Source: an uncultured Carnobacteriaceae bacterium (GTDB lineage Bacteria > Bacillota > Bacilli > Lactobacillales > Aerococcaceae). From it: a DNA stretch of 14,167 bases. The stretch spans positions 1 through 14,167 of the forward strand of contig CALHVK010000007.1 in the NCBI GenBank assembly GCA_938039195.1, given 5' to 3'. The notes under the pieces were generated by a model. The model was not told where the DNA came from, searched no databases, and worked only from the letters and a program-made list of their open reading frames with translations. A program made the translations under genes and the position numbers. Shown here one piece after another: positions 5,450 through 13,211 of the stretch; the stretch's first letter is position 1, and every line of letters starts with the position of its first letter.

Positions 5450-7174
5450 GTGAACAAGTTAAAACCTTATTTGAAGCCGTATCTGAAAGAAACGATATTG
5501 GCACCTTTATTTAAATTATTCGAAGCGATTCTGGAGTTGTTTGTTCCGCTCATTATGGCGGTCATTATCGACAAAGGGATTGAAAACAGAGATACTACGT
5601 TGATTCTCCAACAAGGAGCCATTCTGATTGGGCTCGGAATCCTTGGCGTAGCCGTGTCGATTACCGCTCAATATTTTGCGGCAAAGGCGGCAACTGGATT
5701 TACCGCCGATGTGAGACAGGCACTCTTTTCTAAAATTCAATACTTTAGCTTTTCGCAACTCGATGCAATCGGAAATGACACTTTACTGACGCGTTTGACG
5801 AGTGATATGAATCTCGTGCAAAGTGGGTTAAACATCGCGCTTCGTCTGTTGCTACGTTCGCCGTTTATCGTCGGTGGAGCGATTGTGATGGCCTTTGTCG
5901 TGAATGTGGAAATGGCATGGACGTTTGTAATCACCGTTCCAATCTTAGCAGTCGTCGTATTCGGGATTATTTACTGGACGATTCCGATGTATCGCCGTGT
6001 GCAAGGGCAACTGGATCGCATTATGCGCATCGTTCATGAAAACTTACTCGGCGTGCGTGTGATTCGTGCATTTAACCGCGAAGAAAAAGAAATTCAGACA
6101 TTCAGAGAAAATACTGAAGCGTTGAACCAGGCGCAACAAAAGGTGAGTGGCCTCTCAGGAGCTATGAACCCTATTACGTTTGTGATTGTGAATGTGGCGC
6201 TTATCGTCATTCTTTATGGTGGGGCGATTAAAGTAGATACAGGAACCTTAACGAAAGGGGAAGTCATCGCTTTAACAAACTACATGTCGCAAATCTTAGT
6301 GGAGCTCGTGAAGTTCGCAAACCTCGTAGTAACGATGACAAAATCACTGGCGAGTGCAGAGCGTATCGATACGATTCTATCGATTGAAGCGGATATGGTC
6401 GAAGGGACTAAGGAGGTTCATCCTGAAGGCGAAGTGGCGGTGGCGTTTAATGACGTGACGTTGACGTATCAAGGGGACCAAAACGCAGCGCTGAACCATA
6501 TCTCCTTTACCGCGTTGAAAGGACAGACCATTGGCGTTATCGGTGGGACTGGTAGCGGGAAATCGTCTCTAGTGAATATGATTCCTCGTTTCTATGATGC
6601 GACCAAAGGGAATGTAGAGGTGTTCGGAGAAGATGTACGTGACTACCGTTTATCATCGCTACGTGGAGCGGTCGGAATGGTCTTACAAAAGGCGCAACTC
6701 TTCCGTGGAACGATTGCCGACAATGTCCGTTTTGGAAATGCATCTGCTTCCAGTGAAGTGATAGAGCATGCACTTGATGTCGCTCAAGCCAGTGAGTTTG
6801 TGCAAACGAAAGAAGGCGGACTTGAGTATGGCATCGAACAAAATGGACGCAATTTATCCGGTGGGCAAAAACAACGGATGACGATTGCACGTGCGATTGC
6901 GAAACAAGCACCGATTTTAATCTTAGATGATAGTGCTTCGGCATTAGACTTTGCGACCGATGCGAAATTGCGTGAGGCCATTAAGAACCAAACGCCACGT
7001 CCAACGACCTTTATCGTGTCGCAACGGGCAGCATCTGTGCAGTATGCGGACTTAATTCTTGTTTTAGACGAAGGAAATCTTGTCGGCAAAGGCACGCATG
7101 AAGAGCTCTTAGCCAACAATGAGATTTATCAAGAAATTTACTATTCACAATTTCCAAAGGAGGATGAAGCATGA
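5450..7174 (+). CDS. Heterodimeric ABC exporter subunit with degenerate ATP site (LmrC/EfrA/BmrC type)
   Basis: This is a half-transporter: an N-terminal six-helix exporter domain (about residues 10-310) and a C-terminal ATPase domain. Walker A is GGTGSGKSS (about 365-373) and the signature is canonical LSGGQKQR (about 467). Walker B ends LILDDSASALD, with Asp where the catalytic Glu should be, and the H-loop is IVSQRAAS, with Gln for His. This is the pattern of the non-hydrolysing partner in heterodimers such as BmrC, LmrC and TM287. I chose GTG 5450 because AAAGGAAG lies nine bases before it; the in-frame ATG 5426 lacks a ribosome binding site. The partner gene overlaps by 4 bp. Multidrug or lipid-linked efflux is likely; the substrate is not inferable. 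Confidence 0.93.
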   Translation: MNKLKPYLKPYLKETILAPLFKLFEAILELFVPLIMAVIIDKGIENRDTTLILQQGAILIGLGILGVAVSITAQYFAAKAATGFTADVRQALFSKIQYFSFSQLDAIGNDTLLTRLTSDMNLVQSGLNIALRLLLRSPFIVGGAIVMAFVVNVEMAWTFVITVPILAVVVFGIIYWTIPMYRRVQGQLDRIMRIVHENLLGVRVIRAFNREEKEIQTFRENTEALNQAQQKVSGLSGAMNPITFVIVNVALIVILYGGAIKVDTGTLTKGEVIALTNYMSQILVELVKFANLVVTMTKSLASAERIDTILSIEADMVEGTKEVHPEGEVAVAFNDVTLTYQGDQNAALNHISFTALKGQTIGVIGGTGSGKSSLVNMIPRFYDATKGNVEVFGEDVRDYRLSSLRGAVGMVLQKAQLFRGTIADNVRFGNASASSEVIEHALDVAQASEFVQTKEGGLEYGIEQNGRNLSGGQKQRMTIARAIAKQAPILILDDSASALDFATDAKLREAIKNQTPRPTTFIVSQRAASVQYADLILVLDEGNLVGKGTHEELLANNEIYQEIYYSQFPKEDEA

Positions 7175-8916
7175 GACAGACAACTCAATGGGAAACCATC
7201 CGTAAAGTCCTCCGCTATATCCGTCGCTACCGTATCTATTTTGTAGCATCCATCCTTTTGGCGAGTGTGAATGTATTCGGAACTTTAATGATTCCAAAAT
7301 TAGTCGGGGAAGCTGTGGACCAAATGGTGGACACGGGCCAAGTATTCTATGAAGGACTATTTGCCATCCTTTGGCAGATTGGACTCTTTACAGCAATGGC
7401 AGCTGTTGCACAGTGGTTTATGAACCTCAGCAATAACAAGATGACGTACTCGGTGGTTCGAGACCTCCGTAGAGATGCGCTTGAAAAAATCGAGACATTG
7501 CCGCTTAGTTATTTAGATATTCATCCAGCCGGAGAAATCGAGAGCCGTATTATTGCGGACGCGGATCAATTCTCGGAGGGATTATTGATGGGATTCACGC
7601 AGTTATTCACCGGTGTGATGACGATTTTAGGAACCTTAGTCTTTATGCTGAGCGTGAATATGACATTGACGCTTGTAGTTGTGGTGGTGACGCCCGTATC
7701 TTTTGTGATGGCCAGCTTTGTCGCGAAGAAATCCTATCATTTCTTTAAACAACAATCGGAAATTCGTGGCGACCAAACGGCCTATATGAATGAAATGATT
7801 GAGGGAACAAGAGTAGTCACGGCCTTTCATCAACAAGAGAAAGTCATCGAAGACTTCTCGGTCATTAATAAGAAGTTAACGGATGTATCGCTCAAGGCTA
7901 TCTTCTTCTCGAGCATTACGAATCCAGCAACTCGTTTTGTCAATAGTATCGTCTATACGAGTGTGGGCGTGTTTGGGGCGTTCTTCGTAATGAGCGGAGG
8001 CGTGACGGTGGGACAACTATCTGCCTTCTTAAGTTACGCGAACCAATATACGAAACCATTTAATGAAATCTCAGGAGTTATTACCGAGTTGCAAAATGCG
8101 ATAGCCTGTGCCAACCGCGTGTTTGAACTGTTGGAACAACCTTCTGAACGTCCAGAGCGCAAAAATGCTGCATCTCCTGAAAGCTTTGACGGGGCAGTGG
8201 AATTTAGCCATGTGGACTTCTCTTATGTGAAAGACCAACCGCTCATTGAAGACTTCTCGATCGATGTCAAACCTGGGCAACGTGTGGCGATTGTCGGTCC
8301 AACCGGAAGTGGAAAGACGACATTGATTAACTTGTTGATGCGTTTCTACGATATTAATAGTGGGAAATTAGCCATCGACGGACTTTCGATTGAAGACATC
8401 ACTCGTCATTCTTTGCGAAATGGATTTGGAATGGTGCTTCAAGAAACGTGGCTTCAAACGGGAACCGTCCGTGAAAATATCACGATGGGAAATCCAACGA
8501 TTAGCGAAGAAGAGATGATTCGTATCGCCAAACTCTGCCATATTCATGGATTTGTGAGTCGTCTGCCGAAAGGGTATGATACGGTGATTTCAGATGATGG
8601 TGGGGACTTCTCGCAAGGGCAGAAACAATTGCTCTGTATCGCGCGTGTAATGATGGGACAACCAAATATGCTGATTCTCGATGAAGCAACGTCTTCTATC
8701 GATACGCGTACCGAATTGAAGATTCAAGAAGCTTTCCAACATCTGATGGAAGGACGCACGAGCTTTATCGTGGCACACCGCTTATCGACGATTCGTACGG
8801 CGGATGTGATTCTCGTCTTGAAAGACGGACATGTCATTGAAAAAGGAAATCATGCCAGCTTGATGGAACAACGTGGATTTTACTACAATCTCTATCAAAG
8901 TCAGTGGCAACATTAA
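7171..8916 (+). CDS. Heterodimeric ABC exporter subunit with catalytic Walker B (LmrD/EfrB/BmrD type)
   Basis: The 581-residue partner half-transporter starts with a basic stretch and six membrane segments (about residues 20-320), followed by an ATPase domain. Walker A is GPTGSGKTT (about 376-384). Walker B is LILDEATSSID with the catalytic Glu, and the H-loop is IVAHRLST. Its signature is FSQGQKQL instead of LSGGQ. It therefore supplies the weak signature to the partner's degenerate site, and the intact Walker B to the site completed by the partner's LSGGQ. This complementarity shows that the two genes encode one heterodimer with a single catalytic site. The ATG overlaps the previous stop as ATGA and is preceded by AAAGGAGG, so translation is probably coupled. 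A bidirectional terminator follows. Confidence 0.95.
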   Translation: MRQTTQWETIRKVLRYIRRYRIYFVASILLASVNVFGTLMIPKLVGEAVDQMVDTGQVFYEGLFAILWQIGLFTAMAAVAQWFMNLSNNKMTYSVVRDLRRDALEKIETLPLSYLDIHPAGEIESRIIADADQFSEGLLMGFTQLFTGVMTILGTLVFMLSVNMTLTLVVVVVTPVSFVMASFVAKKSYHFFKQQSEIRGDQTAYMNEMIEGTRVVTAFHQQEKVIEDFSVINKKLTDVSLKAIFFSSITNPATRFVNSIVYTSVGVFGAFFVMSGGVTVGQLSAFLSYANQYTKPFNEISGVITELQNAIACANRVFELLEQPSERPERKNAASPESFDGAVEFSHVDFSYVKDQPLIEDFSIDVKPGQRVAIVGPTGSGKTTLINLLMRFYDINSGKLAIDGLSIEDITRHSLRNGFGMVLQETWLQTGTVRENITMGNPTISEEEMIRIAKLCHIHGFVSRLPKGYDTVISDDGGDFSQGQKQLLCIARVMMGQPNMLILDEATSSIDTRTELKIQEAFQHLMEGRTSFIVAHRLSTIRTADVILVLKDGHVIEKGNHASLMEQRGFYYNLYQSQWQH

Positions 8917-8928
8917 TCTAAAAACTAA

Positions 8929-8968
8929 AAAGAAGCGTAGACTCTATAAAAGGGGTCTACGCTTCTTT
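8929..8968. terminator. Bidirectional terminator between exporter operon and ABC-F gene
   Basis: A 14-bp perfect stem (8929-8942 with 8955-8968, arms AAAGAAGCGTAGAC and its complement) separates convergent genes. On the minus strand it is followed by a clear T-rich tract (from CTTCTTTTTAG on). On the plus strand the T-run is short. It therefore probably serves both transcripts, better for the minus one. Confidence 0.85.
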
Positions 8969-8985
8969 GAATTGCTGAAAGTAGA

Positions 8986-9007
8986 AAATTATCATATATG
9001 ATAATTT
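8986..9007. promoter_or_regulatory. 22-bp perfect palindrome downstream of the exporter operon
   Basis: A perfect 22-bp palindrome with core TATCATATATGATA (8990-9003). The core differs from that of the palindrome at 5281-5294 only in its two central bases. It lies in the 3' region of both convergent genes and has no promoter role I can see. Confidence 0.45.
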
Positions 9008-9014
9008 CAAATGA

Positions 9015-9094
9015 TTATGGATTGAATTCTTCTAGAGCTAGAGATGAATTGTAAGTACAAAATTATTGATTGAATTCTTCTAGCGCTAGAGATG
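9015..9094. repeat. Direct repeat duplicating the last codons of the ABC-F gene
   Basis: Two 32-bp copies (9015-9046 and 9063-9094), 48 bp apart, match at 30 of 32 positions. The inner copy is the true 3' end of the ABC-F gene (SLALEEFNQ and stop). The outer copy lies past the stop in the same frame and would read SLALEEFNP and stop. Confidence 0.9.
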
Positions 9095-11012
9095 CTTCTT
9101 CCCATTCTGCAAGAAGGGTTTCTTGACGCTCGAGAAGGGCGTCTTCTTCGGTTGAGAGGGCAGCGGCTTTCTCTGGGTCAGAATAGTTTTCTTCCAGCGT
9201 CATCGCCTCGTGCACTTGTTCGAGTGCCGTTTCGATATCATGCATTTCCGTTTCTAATTGCTCGATGCGACGAGTGAGCGTACGGATTTGACGTTGCTCT
9301 TCTTTAGAGGCATGGTAGCTGGCTTTCGCTTCTGTCATCGGCTCGGCCTTATCCACTGGGGCGTCTTTGGCTTTTTGCAATGCGGCGATTTCTTCTTTCT
9401 CTTGTTTTTTCTCGAGATAGTAGTCATAGTCGCCTAAATACAGCGTGCTTCCAGTTTCTTCGATTTCAAGAATGGCCGTTGCGACCTTGTTGATGAAGAA
9501 ACGGTCATGCGAAACGAAACAAATCGTACCGTCGTAATCGATAAGGGCATCCTCGAGTACTTCTTTACTGTCGATGTCCAAGTGGTTCGTTGGTTCGTCG
9601 AGCAGTAGGAAATTATCGTGTTCAAGAGATAGTTTGCAAAGCGCCAAACGGGCCTTTTCACCCCCGCTGAGTTGCGCGGTTGTTTTCTCTACGTCGTTTC
9701 CTGAGAAAAGGAAACTGCCAAGAATCGAACGAACGTCTTTTTCAGGCATGGTAGAGTGACGAGACCATAGTTCTTCTAGAACCGTTTGATTCGATGAGAG
9801 ACCGGCCAAGTTTTGGTCATAGTAACCAACTTGCACGCCAGCGCCTAACTCAATCGACCCTTCGATTAAAGGTAATTCACCCGTAATAGACTTCAAGAGG
9901 GTAGATTTTCCAATACCATTAGGCCCGACAATCGCGATGGCTTCACGCTTACGAAGCTGGAAGGAAATCGGACCGCTCAAGGCTTCGTGGTCGTAGCCGA
10001 TATACGCATCGGTTACTTGTAGCACTTGGTTTCCGGATTCGCGTTCCACGGTGAACTCAAAACGAGCAGAGCGCTGATCGCCTTTTGGTTTCTCTAAGCG
10101 TTCCATTTTCTCGAGTTTCTTCCGGCGTGATTGCGCACGTTTTGTAGTTGAGGCGCGCACCAAGTTTTTCGCGATGAATTCTTCCAAGTCGTGAATCTCT
10201 TGTTGCTGCTTCTCGTAGGCTTTTTGTTTGAGTAAATAGCGTTGCTCGCGTTCTTCTAAGTAGTGCGAGTAGTTTCCTTTGTAATATTCGCAGGCCTTAT
10301 GACTGATTTCATAGACTTCGTTACACACGCGGTCCAAGAAGTATTGGTCGTGGGATACGATGACAAGAGCGCTACTTGAAGAGCGTAAGTAGTCTTCAAG
10401 CCACGTCAAAGTCTCGATATCCAAGTGGTTGGTCGGTTCGTCTAAGATGAGTAAGTCGTGTTTTTCTAATAAAATACGAGCCAGAGCGAGACGAGTGCGT
10501 TGGCCTCCAGAGAGTGATTGAATCGGTTGGTCGTAGTCTTCTGGATAGAAGCGGAAGCCGTGAAGTACAGTTCGAATTTCAGACTCGTAACCATACGCAT
10601 TTTTCTGGTTCAATTCTTCTTGAAGCTGATCGTATCGTTTTAAGGCGAGTTCGTACGCCACAGGGTCACTTAGAAGGTCGGGGTCACCGAGTTGTTCAGC
10701 TGCTTTTTGCGCTTGTTTCTTCAAGGTTTCCACATCTTCGAAGAGATGCAGCATTTCTTCCCACACGGTACGAGAAGACTGGATGGCAGCGTATTGGTCT
10801 AAGTAGCCAATCGAGAGGTCTTTTTTCTTGGACACAGCGCCAAGTGAAGGTTCTTCGATACCAGCCAACATTTTTAATAGCGTGGATTTTCCAGTACCAT
10901 TTCGCCCAACGATGGCAATGCGGGAATTTTCTTGAATATGAATGGTAATATTTTCAAATAGGACTTCATCCGCAAACGTACGCGCGAGTCCTTGTCCTTG
11001 TAATAAAATCAT
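9063..11012 (-). CDS. ABC-F family ATPase, YdiF-like
   Basis: This is a soluble twin-ATPase protein of 649 residues with no membrane domain. Domain 1 has Walker A GRNGTGKST (36-44), signature LSGGQRTR (about 164) and LLILDEPTNHLD. Domain 2 has GPNGIGKST (about 362-370), LSGGEKAR (about 446) and FLLLDEPTNHLD. Both catalytic Glu residues are present. The inter-domain linker is a charged coiled coil (KKLEKMERLEKPK region). The C terminus (about 535-649) is a long acidic/basic coiled coil as in B. subtilis YdiF. ABC-F proteins act at the ribosomal E site; those with this domain order next to rex are housekeeping rather than the Lsa/Vga resistance type. I chose ATG 11012, which has AAAGGA upstream; a TTG at 11027 sits on that site. 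It is divergent from rex. Confidence 0.93.
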   Translation of the reverse strand: MILLQGQGLARTFADEVLFENITIHIQENSRIAIVGRNGTGKSTLLKMLAGIEEPSLGAVSKKKDLSIGYLDQYAAIQSSRTVWEEMLHLFEDVETLKKQAQKAAEQLGDPDLLSDPVAYELALKRYDQLQEELNQKNAYGYESEIRTVLHGFRFYPEDYDQPIQSLSGGQRTRLALARILLEKHDLLILDEPTNHLDIETLTWLEDYLRSSSSALVIVSHDQYFLDRVCNEVYEISHKACEYYKGNYSHYLEEREQRYLLKQKAYEKQQQEIHDLEEFIAKNLVRASTTKRAQSRRKKLEKMERLEKPKGDQRSARFEFTVERESGNQVLQVTDAYIGYDHEALSGPISFQLRKREAIAIVGPNGIGKSTLLKSITGELPLIEGSIELGAGVQVGYYDQNLAGLSSNQTVLEELWSRHSTMPEKDVRSILGSFLFSGNDVEKTTAQLSGGEKARLALCKLSLEHDNFLLLDEPTNHLDIDSKEVLEDALIDYDGTICFVSHDRFFINKVATAILEIEETGSTLYLGDYDYYLEKKQEKEEIAALQKAKDAPVDKAEPMTEAKASYHASKEEQRQIRTLTRRIEQLETEMHDIETALEQVHEAMTLEENYSDPEKAAALSTEEDALLERQETLLAEWEEASLALEEFNQ

Positions 11013-11041
11013 GACGGGTCCTTTCAAAGTGGTTTCAATTT

Positions 11042-11069
11042 ATTTTAGCATAAAAAAGAGGGGGACCAA
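11042..11069 (-). promoter_or_regulatory. ABC-F gene promoter
   Basis: On the minus strand TTGGTC (11064-11069), a 16-bp spacer, and an extended -10 TGC-TAAAAT (hexamer 11042-11047). The start would be near 11035, about 23 nt before the ATG. Confidence 0.65.
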
Positions 11070-11094
11070 TATTGAAAAGCGTTCGGCTTTGCAT

Positions 11095-11213
11095 TCACAA
11101 TCACAATAGGGAGGTTGTGAAGAAAAAAGCACAAAGCTTGCTGTATATAAGCGAAATTGATGAATGTTCGTGAGGTATAAGCATACTGTTTGTGAAATGA
11201 AATGTCGTTGTGA
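11095..11213. promoter_or_regulatory. Cluster of Rex-like TTGTGA half-sites in the divergent promoter region
   Basis: TCACAA occurs at 11095-11100 and 11101-11106, and TTGTGA at 11115-11120, 11190-11195 and 11208-11213. Rex operators are TTGTGA-N6-TCACAA palindromes. No pair here has that exact orientation and spacing, but the 11190 site overlaps the rex -35 and reads TTGTGAAAT like a full Rex half-site. Autoregulation is plausible, not proven. Confidence 0.45.
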
Positions 11214-11219
11214 TAGAAT
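11190..11219 (+). promoter_or_regulatory. rex promoter
   Basis: TTGTGA (11190-11195), an 18-bp spacer, and an extended -10 TGA-TAGAAT (hexamer 11214-11219). The start is near 11226, giving a 29-nt leader with an AAAGGGAG ribosome binding site. Confidence 0.7.
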
Positions 11220-11254
11220 ACGCATGGATAAAAAAGAAAAAGGGAGTCTTATCA

Positions 11255-11902
11255 ATGAAAGATTTAAACGAATTAAAAGAAATCGAAGTGCCACGCGCAA
11301 CTGCGAAACGTTTGGCCATTTATCATCGTTACTTACGTTTCTTGCATGATGCAGGAAAACGTCGCATCTCATCAACTGAATTAAGTGAAGCTGTAAAAGT
11401 CGATAGCGCAACAATCCGTCGTGACTTTTCATACTTTGGAGCTTTAGGAAAACGTGGATATGGATATGATGTAGAATACTTATTAGAATTCTTCAGCCAT
11501 ACTTTAAACCAAGATCGCTTAACGAACGTCGCTTTAGTAGGGGTTGGTAAATTAGGACAAGCGCTCTTAAACTACAACTTCCACCAAAGCAACAACGTGC
11601 GTATTAGCGCAGCGTTCGACGTAAACGAAGACATCGTTGGAACAATCCAAACAGGTGTGCCAGTTTACAGCATGGATGAAATGGTAGAACAATTGAAAGT
11701 GCAACAAATCCAAGTGGCCATCTTAACAGTGCCTCAAGATGTTGCTCAAGAAACAGCGGATCGCTTAGTGGAAGCAAATGTTCGCGGAATCTTGAACTTC
11801 ACACCAATCCGCTTAGACGTACCAGAAAACGTTCGAGTTCAAAACGTGGACTTAACAAACGAATTACAAACTCTAATTTATTTCTTGGATAATCAAAAAT
11901 AG
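11255..11902 (+). CDS. rex: Redox-sensing transcriptional repressor Rex
   Basis: Rex is a dimeric repressor that senses the NADH/NAD+ ratio. It binds DNA when NADH is low and releases fermentation and respiration genes when NADH rises. The 215-residue protein has an N-terminal winged helix (about 1-80; VDSATIRRDFSYFGALGKRG is the family's recognition region). A Rossmann domain follows, with VGVGKLGQALL (about 94-104) and an acidic residue after beta-2 (AAFDVNED). The C-terminal domain-swap helix (LTNELQTLIYFLDNQ) is present, so the 3' end is intact despite the integrated element beside it. ATG 11255 has AAAGGGAG eight bases upstream; an upstream in-frame GTG at 11210 overlaps the -10 and is rejected. 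Adjacency to a YdiF-type gene is a conserved Firmicutes arrangement. Confidence 0.97.
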   Translation: MKDLNELKEIEVPRATAKRLAIYHRYLRFLHDAGKRRISSTELSEAVKVDSATIRRDFSYFGALGKRGYGYDVEYLLEFFSHTLNQDRLTNVALVGVGKLGQALLNYNFHQSNNVRISAAFDVNEDIVGTIQTGVPVYSMDEMVEQLKVQQIQVAILTVPQDVAQETADRLVEANVRGILNFTPIRLDVPENVRVQNVDLTNELQTLIYFLDNQK

Positions 11903-11903
11903 A

Positions 11904-11962
11904 AGATAGAGCATAATAGAAAAGCCTTTAAAACAAGGTTTCTATTATGCCTATCTTTTTTT
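11904..11962 (+). terminator. Intrinsic terminator of rex
   Basis: A long stem, AGATAG plus GCATAATAGAAA (11904-11922, one bulged A) with TTTCTATTATGC plus CTATCT (11939-11956), is followed by a T-run. The loop contains a small CCTT/AAGG pairing. Confidence 0.9.
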
Positions 11963-11973
11963 ATTGTCTAATA

Positions 11974-11996
11974 TGTTTAGATATGTGTTTAGATAT
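11974..11996. repeat. Tandem 11-bp repeats beside the integrase end (possible att or arm sites)
   Basis: TGTTTAGATAT occurs at 11974-11984 and 11986-11996, a 12-bp period, in the gap between the rex terminator and the integrase stop. Tyrosine integrases with an N-terminal arm-binding domain bind such short direct repeats next to the attachment core. The core itself cannot be defined without the other junction. Confidence 0.4.
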
Positions 11997-11997
11997 T

Positions 11998-13143
11998 TTA
12001 AAAACCTACATAATTTGCAAACAATTTAGCACTATTTTCACGGCTATTTTCTGTTACGTGTGTATAGATATTCATAGTAGTTTGAATATCAGAATGTCCT
12101 AAACGTTCTTGAACATCTTTCATAGGTACGCCACTTTCAAAAAGTAAGCTGCAATGAGTGTGCCTAAAACCATGAATAGAAATGATTTCAAAACCATTTT
12201 TATTACAAAATTTATTAAACCAATATGAGGGTATTTCAAGTGGAATATATTTATTTCCCTTAAATGTGGTAAAAATTAATTGATTTTCATTCATGGAATT
12301 GTAGCCGTGTTCTAAAAGTTGTATAGCTTGAGTGATTTTCCATTTGTTTAATACTTCAAGAGTTTTATCATCAATTGTAATAACTCTAATGCTAGCTTTT
12401 GTTTTTGGTGCTTGTATAATCTGTTTACGCTTTAAACCAATAGAAAAAGTTTTATTAATATCAATGGTTTTAGAAGAAAAGTTTATATCTTTCCATGTTA
12501 ACGCAAGCGCCTCTCCTTTTCGCATACCAGTAAAAGCAAGCAGCCTAAAAAATACATACCATATAGGTTGTATATTCTGTTCCATACAAGATAATAGTTC
12601 TTGTAATTCATCTTTAGTATAAAACTGTTTCTTGTCCGCTTTTATTCGTTTGTCTTTAGGTATAGTTATTCTATCTTCAATTCTAAAATGAATGTAACCA
12701 TGTTTTAAAGCATATTCAAAAGGCTTCAACATACGCCAATACATTTTCTTATAATTTACATATCTTTTATGCCAGTCGTTTAATAATTGTTGAATTTTAA
12801 CTGGTTGTATTTTATCTATTTTTAAATTGCCTATATATGGTAAAACATCTTTATTCATTGAAGTTATCATTTGATGATATGTACTTTCTTTTACATCTTG
12901 TTTATACTGTTCTAACCATTCCTCATAAACTTGTTTATAAGTTTTTGAAGATGATTTAACCTCATAAATATTTTTTTCTAGGTTTGTAACAGCTTCAGAA
13001 AAGTACAACATTGCTTCACGCTTTGAAGCAAAACCACGTTTATTAATATTTACTTGTTGCCCTGTAGTAGGGTTTATACCTAGATAACCACTGACACGCC
13101 AAAAAGTGCCTTTTGTTGTTTTGTATTCTTTATATGTTGCCAA
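11998..13143 (-). CDS. int: Phage-type tyrosine recombinase (integrase)
   Basis: This site-specific recombinase catalyses integration and excision. The N-terminal arm-binding domain (about 1-50) carries the TKGTFWRVSGYLGINPTTGQ pattern common in Firmicutes phage and Tn916-like integrases. A SAM-like core-binding domain follows (about 60-150). The catalytic domain has Arg in FTGMRKGEALAL, HGFRHTH, the second His region LGHSDIQTTMNIY and the Tyr nucleophile in that last segment (IYTHV). All key residues are present and the length (381) is normal, so it looks functional. There is no ATG start. TTG 13143 gives the usual MATYKEYK opening and has GAAAGGG eight bases upstream; GTG 13173 lacks a ribosome binding site. 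It points toward rex, ending 36 bases from the rex T-run. Confidence 0.94.
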   Translation of the reverse strand: MATYKEYKTTKGTFWRVSGYLGINPTTGQQVNINKRGFASKREAMLYFSEAVTNLEKNIYEVKSSSKTYKQVYEEWLEQYKQDVKESTYHQMITSMNKDVLPYIGNLKIDKIQPVKIQQLLNDWHKRYVNYKKMYWRMLKPFEYALKHGYIHFRIEDRITIPKDKRIKADKKQFYTKDELQELLSCMEQNIQPIWYVFFRLLAFTGMRKGEALALTWKDINFSSKTIDINKTFSIGLKRKQIIQAPKTKASIRVITIDDKTLEVLNKWKITQAIQLLEHGYNSMNENQLIFTTFKGNKYIPLEIPSYWFNKFCNKNGFEIISIHGFRHTHCSLLFESGVPMKDVQERLGHSDIQTTMNIYTHVTENSRENSAKLFANYVGF

Positions 13144-13211
13144 TTTTATTACCCTTTCTATTTCCACCCCCACGGTAAAAATAAAAAGATAGGTAAAGAA
13201 TTAGATAAAAA

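Noticed and set aside
6537..7119. Long minus-strand open frames inside the exporter genes
   Set aside because: They are antisense to well-conserved ATPase motifs and have no ribosome binding sites or domains.
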